64,000 nt of DNA from RGIG4140 sp045635565 (GCA_045635565.1 JAZTVX010000044.1:1-64000), one strand, 5' to 3'. Shown: positions 18,084 to 28,404, numbered from the stretch's first letter. Numbers and translations: made by a program. Notes: generated from the letters alone by a model not told the origin.

Positions 18084-18114
18084 ATTCCCTGTTAACGCAG
18101 GGAATGTTTTTTTT
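18084..18114 (+). terminator. Terminator of the HEXXH membrane protein gene
   Basis: An 8-bp perfect stem (18084-18091 / 18098-18105) with a 6-base loop is followed by G and eight T, 28 bases after the stop codon. Confidence 0.9.
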
Positions 18115-18226
18115 GAGATATGTGGTTTTGTTAAATATCAGCATTAAAAATTCTTTTAAAGCAATTTTTAAGGCTTTAATGGTTTATATTTTAAGCAAAC
18201 GGCTCTTATCGTTTTCTTTGTTATAA

Positions 18227-18263
18227 AAAAAACATCTCTGGCAGTTACTACAGAGATGTTTTT
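18227..18263 (-). terminator. Terminator of the AsmA-family gene
   Basis: AACATCTCTG (18231-18240) pairs with CAGAGATGTT (18251-18260) around a 10-base loop. On the minus strand a T run follows (18225-18230). It could also act on the plus strand because TTT follows there. Confidence 0.8.
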
Positions 18264-18282
18264 GTATTAAATATTATATATG

Positions 18283-21200
18283 TTAAGAGGCTCGTTTAAT
18301 ACTTCCTCGAAGTGTTGACGGCGTTTGAGGTAAATCCGTCTGATAATCTTCCAAGGATGTTTCTTCTTGTGGTATATTGACAGATGAATTATTTTCTCCG
18401 GAACGCATAATCTTCATACGAATATTGCGACTTTGTTCTGCTTTTCCTTTGGATGAAAACGTCCATGGTTTAGCTGTTGTGTCCTTTGTATCACTAACTG
18501 ATGCGTTAACGTGTTTGATTTCAGTCGGTTGTTGTATTTTGACATCAGATAGAATCGTTTGTTCGCTTTGAGTGGACGTATTTTCCATAACAGAAACAGT
18601 CGGCTGTTGTGTTTGATCCGATGAAACGGGTGTATCTTGTAAGTCGCTTTCTTGGGTAATATTCAAAGATAGAGGTTGAATGATTGTTGTTTTCGGATTG
18701 GTATCAAAACGTAAAACGTATTGATATCCTTTTACAACTTTCATATATGCCGACCGTGCCGTTCTCATTTGAAGATGGTGTTCTTCATCTGTTTCATTCG
18801 GATGGGCTTCATCGGCCAATTTATATAACAGTTGAGCGTATTTTTTTGTTGCAGGTGATAATTTTTGAACGATTTCAATATCTGGATAAGCATCACGAAT
18901 CCGTTCAATTTCCCGTTGCATTTCTTGTCCGCTCTTGCTAAACGCATGTAACTGTTTGCGATCTTCAAAAAAACGGTCATTGATGGCTTCGGCAACGGCT
19001 TCTTCTGATTTTAAAATGGCTAAACGGGATTGTTCCGTCAGTTGGATAAATTCGGCATCTGTTAGATTTTCCTTAACGGATAAACCATTGATAAATTCCA
19101 AAGCATCTTGTGCATTTTCCAATAAGTACAAAGCCTTTTCATTATCACCTGTTTGAACTTTATTGCTTGCTTTTTCAACGGCTTTTCGGGCTTCAATAAT
19201 GGCTTGGCGGATTTTTTCCTGTCGTTCCGTATGTGCAATAAGTGTGGCTTCTTCTTGTGCTTTTTGCTCCATTTTTTCAATGCGGGAATTGCTTTCTAAC
19301 ACAATATCCGATACTGAAGCAGATAAATCAACAAAATTCGGTTGATATTTTAATGATTTTGCCGGTCCTTTGACCGATAAGGCAAATGGTGGTAAATCTT
19401 TGTATTTTGTTAGTGTTAACGGTACATTTAACTGATAAGAATCATTATTCATATTCCATTGAATAGACATTGGATTTGATGTAAATGTTTGACCGGTTAA
19501 CTCCGAATTAACGGCTTTTAAAATACCGTTTTCGATGGTAAATTTGCCATCAATTTTGTTGATTTGTGTTTTGCCGGAATTAAGCAAACGGTTAATTTCT
19601 TTGTCAAACACATTTTTAGGGATTCTGTGTGATAAGGCTCGTTCAATCAATGGTGTAACACGATTGATATCCGTTCCGACCCAAACAGTATTGTCAAAAG
19701 TCAACTGACCGTTTCCGGTTAAGTTTTGTAACATAATTTGAGGAGAAACACCTGTTCCCGTTATATGTGCTTGCCATGTGACACTTCCGTCTCCGAAAGC
19801 CATGTCTTTTAAAGATAACAAATGAGACGGAACTGCCCAATTCTTTCCTGTGATGTCAAGAGTTACTTTAGGCGTTCCCTGCCAAGAAAGTGTTCCGGAT
19901 GCTTTTAATTCTGATTTGGGTGAATTGATGTTGCCGGTTAATTCTTTGAGTGTTACTGTTTTGTTGATTCCGTCAACAGACCATTCCATAACAGCATTTT
20001 TCAATTCATAATCTTGATATAATAATTGAGCTGTTTTAATTTTTATCTGATGATTTAAGTTATCATACACTTTAAAATTAAATGCTCTTTTTGATTTTTG
20101 TCCGTGCCATTCAATTCCTTTCAAATCATTCCAAATGAAATTATCAACATTGAAAGACGGTGTTTCAATATTCATGACCAATTCAGCAATTTTACCTGGG
20201 ACATAAGACCCGTTAATAAGGAGATTGTTTGAACCGATTTTTATTTCTCCTTTTGTGAAGTTAAATTTTTCTCGTGATCCGTTTAATGTTAATTTTAATA
20301 AAAATTCACCGTTCAAAGATGTGTTTAACCCATTTAAATCCACGATATCGTGTGAAAAACGTTTGAAGTCGGGATATGAAAGCGATACATTCATGTCTTT
20401 GTATTGCACCGGAGTGGTATTTGTATCAATTTGACCATTGAGCTTAAAACTTAAATCTTCTGTTTCGGTATTAGATAACATTGACCAAATTTGATTTTTT
20501 TCATTTAATGTCAAGTCTGTTTTAAACGCGGATAACTTTGTGAATTTTTCAGGGAAAATCAAGTCTGTTTTGTCCATGAATAAATCCATTTGAGGCGTTG
20601 TAAATGATGCTTTTAACTCGTCAATAGATAATTTATCAGATTTAATACCCGAAACAATTGCTGACGTTTCTAATTGAGCATTGGCTAAATCTGTTGCTTT
20701 TAATTTATTGATTTTTAAAGTATTGTCAGTTACTTCTCCGACAAGCAATACATGTCCGACAGGAATTTTTTGGAAAATAACATTTGTCATATCCATATCA
20801 AATGTTCCGTTTATATTTTTCAATATTTCTAAGTTGTTAATATAATCTTTGGATGAGGCAATCAAATGCAAGATATTGGTATTCCCTTGTCTTTTGTGAT
20901 TAAACAATGTATCAAAATCAATGTTTTTAATATGCAGTTTTGATTTGACAATCGGCAGATTTTCCGTTTTTTGGTAATGGATAGTTCCATTCATTTTTGT
21001 TTTACCGAGAGTTAATTCCTGAAAATCAACTTCTCTGATATTCGGGAAAATAGTGACACCTCCCTTAAAAGAGGCTTTTTGAGGTAGGTTAATCGATACA
21101 TTGTCCATTGACATTTGTTGGAGCAAATCGTTTAAATTTTCTGATTGAGCCGTTAGCATTAACGTTAAACCGGTTTGTTCATTTTGATTAACGGAACCTC

Positions 21201-22425
21201 CGTCAAAATTTAATTCTGTTTTGCCTGCTAAAGAAATTTTACCACCATTGATAATGAAACGAGAACCTTTTTTGGCAATGTCTAAATGTAAATTTTTGGC
21301 TTTTACTTCATCGTATATAAAATCCTGTGCATTTATTTTTAACACAACATCGGCTTCTTTGGGATTTGTCAGATACTGCCAGTTTAATTCAGACAAAAAG
21401 TCTTTCCATTGATTGTATTCAAAACGGTTAATGGCTAATGTGGCATTATATGACAATTTCGCACTTTTTTCGCGGTTAAGTGAACCTGTTACCGTTACGG
21501 CATCATCTTGTTCTCCGAAACGAATAGTGAAACTTTTGAATAAATCGGCACCATTGGCTGATTCATATGTTAAATTACCGTAAGATGGTACATTGAGTTC
21601 TTTGCTAAATGATTTATAGCCGAAGATATTTAAAAAATCATTTGGTCTTTTTATACCAAAATTGCCTTCAGCCATGATTTGTAAAGTTTGTTTTTGACTT
21701 GGGGTAATCGTTCCATTAAAATTTAAGGAGAAATTATCATCTTCACCATTGACATCCAAAGAAAACGGTACTTGAGTATCGTTGACTAATTGCTGGATTT
21801 TTAAAACAGCCGTGGCTGTTTTGTCTTGTGCTTTAAATGTTCCCGAGAATGTAAATGGTCCGATAAGCGATTGGGCGGATAAATTACCATTGATGTTGCT
21901 GATAATCAATTTACCCTGATTAATATTGTTGTTATATTCAATTGTCCCGTTTTGGATAACAAGTGTTTCAACACGCATATGAGATTTCGTATCTTCCAAT
22001 CCGTAAAGGTCTAAATTCTCGGTGCTGTTGTATAGAAAGGGGAAATTCCAGTTGACGTGTGTTGCATCTGTTCTTTCTAAAAAAAGTGTTGGGTTTTCAA
22101 TGTCAATTTTTTTAATGGCCGACGTATTGCCAATTAAGGAAGACCATTCAATTTCAATGCCGACACGGTTGGCACGTAACATCACATTTCGATGCGCATC
22201 TTTAGCATTCGCTAATGTGACATCATTCATAACGATTTTAGGGATAGGAAACCATGAAACGTATGTTGCTCCCATAACATTAAATTCCCGTCCGGTCATT
22301 TCCGAAATGCTTTGCACAATTTGTTTTTGGAATGTATCCGAATTGAAAGAACGGATTGCGATGAATCCTACCAAACCAATTAAAATAAAAATAAAGAATA
22401 ATAATGTTAAGAAAAATTTTTTCAT
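18283..22425 (-). CDS. Giant AsmA-family envelope protein
   Basis: The product is 1380 residues. It has one N-terminal membrane anchor (about 4-26, FLTLLFFIFILIGLVGFIAI) followed by SDTFQKQIVQSISEMTGREF, the standard start of AsmA proteins. Then come many repeats of short beta strands of the chorein/VPS13-like groove type (GNLTYES, LNGTI, GTLSWQGTP). The AsmA C-terminal domain ends near DLSASVSDIVL. AsmA-like proteins are thought to bridge the periplasm and move phospholipids. The final 290 residues are an extra Ala/Glu/Gln-rich coiled coil (about 1050-1200) and a polar tail, not seen in ordinary AsmA proteins. It is single, with its own terminator. Family sure, exact role not. Confidence 0.88.
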   Translation of the reverse strand: MKKFFLTLLFFIFILIGLVGFIAIRSFNSDTFQKQIVQSISEMTGREFNVMGATYVSWFPIPKIVMNDVTLANAKDAHRNVMLRANRVGIEIEWSSLIGNTSAIKKIDIENPTLFLERTDATHVNWNFPFLYNSTENLDLYGLEDTKSHMRVETLVIQNGTIEYNNNINQGKLIISNINGNLSAQSLIGPFTFSGTFKAQDKTATAVLKIQQLVNDTQVPFSLDVNGEDDNFSLNFNGTITPSQKQTLQIMAEGNFGIKRPNDFLNIFGYKSFSKELNVPSYGNLTYESANGADLFKSFTIRFGEQDDAVTVTGSLNREKSAKLSYNATLAINRFEYNQWKDFLSELNWQYLTNPKEADVVLKINAQDFIYDEVKAKNLHLDIAKKGSRFIINGGKISLAGKTELNFDGGSVNQNEQTGLTLMLTAQSENLNDLLQQMSMDNVSINLPQKASFKGGVTIFPNIREVDFQELTLGKTKMNGTIHYQKTENLPIVKSKLHIKNIDFDTLFNHKRQGNTNILHLIASSKDYINNLEILKNINGTFDMDMTNVIFQKIPVGHVLLVGEVTDNTLKINKLKATDLANAQLETSAIVSGIKSDKLSIDELKASFTTPQMDLFMDKTDLIFPEKFTKLSAFKTDLTLNEKNQIWSMLSNTETEDLSFKLNGQIDTNTTPVQYKDMNVSLSYPDFKRFSHDIVDLNGLNTSLNGEFLLKLTLNGSREKFNFTKGEIKIGSNNLLINGSYVPGKIAELVMNIETPSFNVDNFIWNDLKGIEWHGQKSKRAFNFKVYDNLNHQIKIKTAQLLYQDYELKNAVMEWSVDGINKTVTLKELTGNINSPKSELKASGTLSWQGTPKVTLDITGKNWAVPSHLLSLKDMAFGDGSVTWQAHITGTGVSPQIMLQNLTGNGQLTFDNTVWVGTDINRVTPLIERALSHRIPKNVFDKEINRLLNSGKTQINKIDGKFTIENGILKAVNSELTGQTFTSNPMSIQWNMNNDSYQLNVPLTLTKYKDLPPFALSVKGPAKSLKYQPNFVDLSASVSDIVLESNSRIEKMEQKAQEEATLIAHTERQEKIRQAIIEARKAVEKASNKVQTGDNEKALYLLENAQDALEFINGLSVKENLTDAEFIQLTEQSRLAILKSEEAVAEAINDRFFEDRKQLHAFSKSGQEMQREIERIRDAYPDIEIVQKLSPATKKYAQLLYKLADEAHPNETDEEHHLQMRTARSAYMKVVKGYQYVLRFDTNPKTTIIQPLSLNITQESDLQDTPVSSDQTQQPTVSVMENTSTQSEQTILSDVKIQQPTEIKHVNASVSDTKDTTAKPWTFSSKGKAEQSRNIRMKIMRSGENNSSVNIPQEETSLEDYQTDLPQTPSTLRGSIKRAS

Positions 22426-22517
22426 GTTTCACCCTATATTAACTAATTTATTTTTTTTATACATAATTTATCAAAAAAATAAAAGCGTTTTTTGTATTGA
22501 TTTTATGTTTTTTTCTT

Positions 22518-23981
22518 TTAAACATTTCTTTTCCAGAAAAAGGGAACAAATAAAATATAAACAGCCACAAATTCTAATCGACCGATAATCATCATAAAGG
22601 CAAAAACGTATTTTCCGACAGTTGGGAAATTTGAAAATGTTTTATCAGGACCAATAATATCTCCTAATGCCGGACCGATATTAGATAATGCCGAAATGGC
22701 TCCTGATATGGCAGTTAAAGCGTCCAGATTACACAGAGATAAGATAATGGAACCGATGCCGGCACTGATAGCATATAATCCGAAAAAGACCAAGACCCCA
22801 CTGATGACTTCTTCACTAATCGGTTTGTTGCCGTAACGAGGAATGAAAATACCATGGGGTTGAACAGAACGTTTCAATTTTGTATGAATAGCTTTAAATA
22901 AAATACTGTAACGAAACATTTTAATCCCACCGGACGTTGAACCAGTACAAGCCCCGGTTAACATCATCAGTAAAAAGACAACAGAAGCATATAGTCCCCA
23001 TGTTTCATAGTTATCTGTTACAAAACCGGTTGATGACATAATGGAAACCACGTCAAATGTTGTCGTGCGTAAAATGGCAGACAGTTGACCATTATCAAAA
23101 TGAACATCATGCCAACGAACGGCAATTAAAAACAAAATAACACCGATAACCGACCAAAAATAGAGTTTGATTTGCTCATCGTTTCGAATCGTGTCAAAAT
23201 GTCTGCGAACCAGTAAAATCCCCATCATCAAAGGTAATCCGCCAATGAACATAAAGAATATTAAAATCCATTCAATAGTTGAAGAACGAAAATAACCGAT
23301 TGATTCGTTATGCGTTGAAAAACCACCTGTTGCCGCTGTTGTTAAAGCATGGTTAATGGCATCAAAAGGGGTCATACCTGCTATCCATAAACATAAACCA
23401 CATGCAATGGTAATAATAATGAAATAAGTTAAAATACCCAGAACATTTTGAGCAATGGTCGGCATGTCACGATTTGATTCACCACTTGTTTCGATGTTGA
23501 AGAGTTGCATGCCACCGATTTGTAATGACGGTAAAATTAAAATAGCAACCACCAATATTCCCAAGCCTCCCATCCACTGCATCACGGAACGCCACAGCAA
23601 AACACCGACAGGTAATTGTTCTAAATCGCTGAATATAGTCGCACCGGTTGTCGTTAATCCGGAAGTTGCTTCAAAAAAAGCATCCGTAAAAGAAATATTA
23701 ACCGGTGAAAAATACAGTGGAAAAGCACAAAGCAAGGTAAAAATAAGCCAAATAACCCCTGTTGCAAAAAACATTTCTTTAACTTTAAGTGGTGAGTGGG
23801 GAGTATCGGTTATCAGCCAACCGATTAACCCAAACGCCAGACATAAACCGGCACATAAAGCAAAAATAGAAGCAGATTTCAAGTCATTGTTTATCCAATC
23901 GGCGATAGCCGGAAAAATCATCATGAAACCGCTTAACATGACTAAAAAACTGACAATGGATAAAATGAGTTTAAAACGCAT
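22518..23981 (-). CDS. trkH: TrkH-family potassium uptake membrane protein
   Basis: The product is 487 residues. The start at 23981 (MRFKLILSIVSFLVML) follows AGGA and matches the usual TrkH N-terminus; an ATG at 24032 would add a non-family tail. There are about ten membrane helices with the four P-loop selectivity regions: SGLTTTGATIF, ATTAATGGFSTHNESIG, MSSTGFVTDNY and SALSNIGPALG. The loop TGACTGSTSGGIKMFR is diagnostic. TrkH is the channel-like subunit of the Trk potassium uptake system and normally needs the cytoplasmic NAD-binding TrkA, which is not in this window. Confidence 0.94.
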   Translation of the reverse strand: MRFKLILSIVSFLVMLSGFMMIFPAIADWINNDLKSASIFALCAGLCLAFGLIGWLITDTPHSPLKVKEMFFATGVIWLIFTLLCAFPLYFSPVNISFTDAFFEATSGLTTTGATIFSDLEQLPVGVLLWRSVMQWMGGLGILVVAILILPSLQIGGMQLFNIETSGESNRDMPTIAQNVLGILTYFIIITIACGLCLWIAGMTPFDAINHALTTAATGGFSTHNESIGYFRSSTIEWILIFFMFIGGLPLMMGILLVRRHFDTIRNDEQIKLYFWSVIGVILFLIAVRWHDVHFDNGQLSAILRTTTFDVVSIMSSTGFVTDNYETWGLYASVVFLLMMLTGACTGSTSGGIKMFRYSILFKAIHTKLKRSVQPHGIFIPRYGNKPISEEVISGVLVFFGLYAISAGIGSIILSLCNLDALTAISGAISALSNIGPALGDIIGPDKTFSNFPTVGKYVFAFMMIIGRLEFVAVYILFVPFFWKRNV

Positions 23982-24079
23982 GACTTCCTCATAAATTCCA
24001 CTTATCATAATGTTTTTTATTCTTAAAATCAATTAAAAAAGGAAATTTAACATGAAAAGGTCATTTTGAGTGATTTTTC

Positions 24080-24108
24080 TTGACGAAAGAAGGCGATTTG
24101 TTTAAACT
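24080..24108 (+). promoter_or_regulatory. Promoter of the TatD-like/tcdA/uvrD operon
   Basis: TTGACG (24080-24085), 17 bases, TAAACT (24103-24108). Transcription should start near 24115, which lies after the ATG at 24111 but before the GTG at 24138, and so supports the later start. Confidence 0.6.
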
Positions 24109-24137
24109 ATATGCCAGAAAACAAAAAGGAAAAGTGC

Positions 24138-24842
24138 GTGTTTTATTTTGATGCTCATTGCCATGTATTACCATTAAAACAGATGAAGCGTTCTGCTGAT
24201 GCAGGTGTATCATATTTTATCTGTAATGCTACACAACCGAATGATTGGTTGCCAGTTATTGATTTGGCAGGGCAAGTGGCAGGTGTTTATCCGTGTATTG
24301 GCGTTCATCCGTGGTTTATTGATACTTTGCCGAGTGATTGGCTGATACAAATGCAATTATTGTTGGAAAAACATCCTTCGCTTATGATTGGTGAAATCGG
24401 ATTGGACGGTACAAAGCCGTGTTTAACCAAACAGGCAGAGATCTTTGAAACATGTCTTAAATTGGCACGTCAGTATAAACGTCCTGTTCACATTCACGGA
24501 CACAAGGCATGGGTTCATATTTTAGATATATTGACTTGTTTTCCTGATGTTCAATGTTTGTTTCATCGTTTTTCGGGAAGTGAAGTGCAGGCACGCCAAT
24601 TATCCGATGTTACAAATGCCTATTTTTCGGTTATGACGGCAAAACCGTTGCGTTACTTGCCATCAGATAGGATTTTAATTGAAAGTGATTCGCCTGATGG
24701 GTTACACAAACCGATACGTGTGGTTGAATTGGCCGAACGCTTGGGATTGGATTGGTTTCAACTCAATCAGAATTTTTGTTCTTTTATCGGCAACCGATTG
24801 CCGTTTAAAGGTAATTGTCCAACTGATGGTGTTGAGGATTAA
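24138..24842 (+). CDS. TatD-family metal-dependent hydrolase
   Basis: The product is 234 residues from GTG 24138. An upstream ATG at 24111 is in frame, but the promoter predicts a transcript start beyond it. AAGGA lies at the right distance from the GTG, and the resulting start (FYFDAHCH) is the family N-terminus. Motifs are the metal-binding DAHCH, GVHPWF, GEIGLD, HIHGHKAW and ESDSPDG. TatD proteins are TIM-barrel nucleases or deoxyribonucleases. This one is a little shorter than the usual 260 residues and has a divergent middle (HGHKAW instead of HxR). It is the first gene of an operon with tcdA (3 bases later) and uvrD. Confidence 0.85.
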   Translation: MFYFDAHCHVLPLKQMKRSADAGVSYFICNATQPNDWLPVIDLAGQVAGVYPCIGVHPWFIDTLPSDWLIQMQLLLEKHPSLMIGEIGLDGTKPCLTKQAEIFETCLKLARQYKRPVHIHGHKAWVHILDILTCFPDVQCLFHRFSGSEVQARQLSDVTNAYFSVMTAKPLRYLPSDRILIESDSPDGLHKPIRVVELAERLGLDWFQLNQNFCSFIGNRLPFKGNCPTDGVED

Positions 24843-24845
24843 ACA

Positions 24846-25628
24846 ATGGATACGGCCAATTTGAATGTGACGGATGAAACAGATTGTCATGTAATACGCC
24901 AACAAATGCACAATCGTACTGAGTTGCTTTTGGGGCAGGAGGGATTAAAACGGCTTGCTCAGTCACATGTTATGGTTATTGGTTGTGGTGCTGTCGGTGG
25001 TATGGCGATAGAGGCGTTGGCTCGTTCAGGTATCGGTCGGTTGACAGTTGTTGATTTTGATGTTTTCTCGCCCAGTAATTTAAATCGGCAGATTTTAGCC
25101 ACAACCGATGTATTGGCTCATTCAAAAACACACGTTGCCAAACAACGGATTCACTCGATTGATTCCACAATTCAAGTGATTGAAAAAAACATGTTGGTTT
25201 CGGCAGATAACGTGGATTCATTATTTAAAGAACCGGTTGATTTTGTGATAGACGCTATTGATTCGTTGAATGCTAAAACGAATTTGATTGCATATCTGGT
25301 TGCACATCACATACCGTTTGTATCTTCTATGGGTGCGGCATTAAAAACGGATATGAAACGTATTCAAATGACACAAATGAAAAAAACGATTCAATGTCCG
25401 TTAGCATCATTTTTACGGAAACGGTTAAGACGACGAGGGATTGATATGTCTTTTCCCGTTGTTTATTCCGACGAATGTGTTTCTGATAAGATTCATTTAG
25501 GACAAGAAGATGTTGAAAGCAACCGTCGAACCATGGGTTCGATGATGACGGTTACAGGCATGTTTGGATTGATGTGTGCCCATTATGTGATTATGCAATT
25601 GTTACAGGAAAGTACGAAAGATGAGTGA
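24846..25628 (+). CDS. tcdA: tRNA threonylcarbamoyladenosine dehydratase (TcdA/CsdL)
   Basis: The product is 260 residues of the ThiF/MoeB/E1-like superfamily. The family start RTELLLGQEGLKRL is at about residue 23. The nucleotide site is VMVIGCGAVGGMAIEALARSG, followed by DFDVFSPSNLNRQ, and the switch region is DAIDSLNAKTNL. TcdA makes the cyclic form of t6A in tRNAs that read ANN codons, using ATP. The first 20 residues are poorly conserved, so the start could instead be the ATG at 24906. Its stop overlaps the uvrD start by 8 bases. Confidence 0.92.
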   Translation: MDTANLNVTDETDCHVIRQQMHNRTELLLGQEGLKRLAQSHVMVIGCGAVGGMAIEALARSGIGRLTVVDFDVFSPSNLNRQILATTDVLAHSKTHVAKQRIHSIDSTIQVIEKNMLVSADNVDSLFKEPVDFVIDAIDSLNAKTNLIAYLVAHHIPFVSSMGAALKTDMKRIQMTQMKKTIQCPLASFLRKRLRRRGIDMSFPVVYSDECVSDKIHLGQEDVESNRRTMGSMMTVTGMFGLMCAHYVIMQLLQESTKDE

Positions 25629-28005
25629 TATTTTTAAATTAGATGAACCGGATATGGATTTTAATCCGTTAGATGAAGCCGTTGATGAATTTTTGAAATC
25701 ATCAGTGCCGACACCATCATTTTTAGATGATTTAAATCCCGAACAACGTCAAGCTGTTGAAACAACTCAAGGCCCTGTTTTGGTTTTATCGGGTGCCGGT
25801 ACGGGTAAAACAAAAGTGTTGACAACACGGGTTGCTTATATCATTCATCAACGGTTGGCAATGCCCTGGCAAATATTGGCTGTAACATTTACGAACAAAG
25901 CATCTAAAGAAATGAAATCCCGATTGGAACGGTTGATTGGATCTGATGCTTTTTCTGTTTGGTTGGGTACGTTTCATGCAATTGGTATTAAAATTTTGCG
26001 TAAACATGCCGAAAAAGTGAATTTGAGTTCTAATTTTATTGTTTTGGGTTCTGATGATCAGGAAAGATTACTCAAAAATTTAATGCAGGAAGCCGGTGTT
26101 GATATCAAAAAATATACGCCGGCGAGTTTGTTGGAAATTATCCAACGTTGGAAGGATAAGGGGTTATTGCCTGAACAGGTCACGTCTGCTTATCAGACAT
26201 CGTTTTGTAATGGGCAAGCACTTTATTTTTATAAACAATATCAACAAAAATTATCATTACTTAATGCTGTTGATTTTGGTGATTTGCTTTTGTTACCATT
26301 AGCATTGTTTCAGGCTAATCCTGATGTGTTGGCACAATATCAGCAACAATTTAAATATATTTTAGTTGATGAATATCAGGATACAAACGTTGCTCAATAT
26401 TTATTATTACGATTATTGGCAAAAAAACATAATAATATTTGTTGTGTTGGTGATGATGACCAATCTATTTATTCATGGCGAGGGGCAGAAGTTGAAAATA
26501 TTTTAAATTTCCAAACGACATATCCCGACGCTGTTGTCGTTCGATTGGAACGAAATTATCGTTCCACAACGCATATTTTAGGGGCTGCATCCGGTTTGAT
26601 ATCCAATAATTCCGGTCGATTGGGTAAAACGCTCAAACCGGCAAATGAAAAAGAAAATCAGGGAGACCATGTTTTAATCAAAGGATTTTATAACGGTAAT
26701 CAAGAAGCCGAATACATTGTTGAAACAATTGAAGCCGAACAAAAGAAGGGAATAGCCCTGTCTGATATGGCTATTTTAGTTCGGGCAACGTTTCAGACAC
26801 GCTTGTTTGAAGAAGTGTTAATGCGACATGGTGTTTCTTATAAAATTATCGGTGGTTTTAAATTTTATGAACGGGAAGAAATTAAAGATGCTATTGCTTA
26901 TTTGCGACTTGTTTTAAATACCGATGATGATTTGGCATTTATGCGTATTGTTAACAAGCCGAAAAGGGGTATCGGTCCACAAGCCATGGAGGCATTGGAA
27001 CAAACAACCCGTGAAAAGCATATCAGTTTATTTGATGCTATTGCATGGGCATCCCTTCGGCCGGCTGTTCGTAAAACCCTCGATTCATTTGTGTTGACGA
27101 TTAAACGGGCACGGGAACTGTTACAAACGGAAAGTCCTGCCGACATGGCGAAAACGTTATTAGAAGAAAGCGGGTATGTTCAAATGTGGCGATTGGATAA
27201 ATCTCCCGAATCGGAAGGGCGTATTGAAAATATTCGTGAATTATATACGGTTTTATCCGATTTTGAAGATATACAATCTTTTATTGAATATACATCGCTT
27301 GTTATGGATACAGATGAAAATGTAACCGATGATCAATTGGTTGTGATGACATTACATGCGTCCAAAGGCTTAGAATTTTATGAAGTGTTTTTAGCCGGTT
27401 GGGAAGAGGGATTGTTTCCTCATCAAAAAACATTAGATGAAACGGGTGATGTTGGTTTGGAAGAAGAACGTCGTTTAGCGTATGTCGGTATGACACGGGC
27501 AAAACGAAAATTAACGATTTCATTTGCAAACAATCGTCGTATGTATGGTCAATGGATTAACGCATTGCCGAGCCGTTTTATTGAGGAATTACCTCAACAG
27601 CACATTCAAACAGATACCTATTTCCGTCGAACGGAACGATATGGTTATGATACGCCAACACCGGCATGGGGATACCCCACTTTAAATGATGGTCAAAAAA
27701 GTTATTCAAAACGCAATCGTTTATTTGATGACGATGAAGACTATGAAACAAAACAAGATGAACGCCCCATCAGCAAATGGGATAGGGAATCATTAACAAC
27801 AACTTCTTCGGATTATTTTATACCACGCCCCCAAAAGACGTACAAAACAGTTCCGTCTTCATCATCGAGGCGGGTTGGACGACGGGTTCGTCATGAAACG
27901 TTTGGAACGGGAACGGTTATACGTGAAGATGGAGAACGATTGGATATTCGTTTTGATTCAGGTCAGATAAAGAAAATTATGGCTCGTTTTGTAGAAGCAG
28001 AATAA
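25621..28005 (+). CDS. uvrD: UvrD/PcrA-family DNA helicase
   Basis: The product is 794 residues. It is a superfamily 1A 3'-5' helicase with the Q motif LNPEQRQAV, Walker A GAGTGKTKVL, motif Ia FTNKAS, Walker B VDEYQDTN, motif III GDDDQSIYSWRGA, motif IV RLERNYRST, motif V VMTLHASKGLEF and motif VI EERRLAYVGMTRAK. The C-terminal 60 residues form the Tudor-like domain (VGRRVRHETFGTGTVIREDG) that in PcrA/UvrD contacts RNA polymerase. It acts in nucleotide excision repair, mismatch repair and replication-fork clearance. It is the last gene of the operon; I see no terminator before the next small gene. Confidence 0.95.
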   Translation: MSDIFKLDEPDMDFNPLDEAVDEFLKSSVPTPSFLDDLNPEQRQAVETTQGPVLVLSGAGTGKTKVLTTRVAYIIHQRLAMPWQILAVTFTNKASKEMKSRLERLIGSDAFSVWLGTFHAIGIKILRKHAEKVNLSSNFIVLGSDDQERLLKNLMQEAGVDIKKYTPASLLEIIQRWKDKGLLPEQVTSAYQTSFCNGQALYFYKQYQQKLSLLNAVDFGDLLLLPLALFQANPDVLAQYQQQFKYILVDEYQDTNVAQYLLLRLLAKKHNNICCVGDDDQSIYSWRGAEVENILNFQTTYPDAVVVRLERNYRSTTHILGAASGLISNNSGRLGKTLKPANEKENQGDHVLIKGFYNGNQEAEYIVETIEAEQKKGIALSDMAILVRATFQTRLFEEVLMRHGVSYKIIGGFKFYEREEIKDAIAYLRLVLNTDDDLAFMRIVNKPKRGIGPQAMEALEQTTREKHISLFDAIAWASLRPAVRKTLDSFVLTIKRARELLQTESPADMAKTLLEESGYVQMWRLDKSPESEGRIENIRELYTVLSDFEDIQSFIEYTSLVMDTDENVTDDQLVVMTLHASKGLEFYEVFLAGWEEGLFPHQKTLDETGDVGLEEERRLAYVGMTRAKRKLTISFANNRRMYGQWINALPSRFIEELPQQHIQTDTYFRRTERYGYDTPTPAWGYPTLNDGQKSYSKRNRLFDDDEDYETKQDERPISKWDRESLTTTSSDYFIPRPQKTYKTVPSSSSRRVGRRVRHETFGTGTVIREDGERLDIRFDSGQIKKIMARFVEAE

Positions 28006-28071
28006 CCTATTCTAATGAATTGATTGACTTGATATGAAATGTCCCTATCTGATAAGGAAAGGGAGATTGAT

Positions 28072-28404
28072 ATGAAACATAATCAAAAAGTACGGTTATC
28101 AATATTACAATGCAAACAGTTGTGTTTAATGCATAGTATTCCTGTTTTGCTGACATATAAGCGACCTTATATTATTTCATATCCCCGACCGAAGGAATTG
28201 ACATATCATGTACCGACTACCGATTCGGAACACCATTTACAAGGACTTGATTGTTCAGGGCAGGGGCATTGTCAACCGAATATGGAAAATACGACAGGTG
28301 AAGAAATGCAAGCCTATTTAGTTAAAGCAAATCGTTCATCAGGGGCTAGAAAACGGCAACAACGACAACGCAAAAATCAAAATATTTCCTCATCTGATGA
28401 TTAA
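28072..28404 (+). CDS. Small basic hypothetical protein
   Basis: The product is 110 residues. The start at 28072 has GGGAG 6 bases upstream; an ATG at 28039 lies inside the likely promoter (TTGACT 28024, TATCTG 28046). The first half is hydrophobic-to-aromatic (IPVLLTYKRPYIISYPRPK) and the C-terminus is strongly basic (SSGARKRQQRQRKNQ), which could bind nucleic acid. There are four Cys and no recognisable domain. It may be a real but lineage-specific gene. Function unknown. Confidence 0.6.
   Translation: MKHNQKVRLSILQCKQLCLMHSIPVLLTYKRPYIISYPRPKELTYHVPTTDSEHHLQGLDCSGQGHCQPNMENTTGEEMQAYLVKANRSSGARKRQQRQRKNQNISSSDD

Noticed and set aside
22022..22588. Plus-strand frame of 188 codons opposite the AsmA gene start
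   Set aside because: Antisense to a well-supported gene, with no ribosome site and an unlikely composition.
23455..23994. Plus-strand frame of 179 codons opposite trkH
   Set aside because: Mirror of conserved TrkH helices; no promoter or ribosome site.
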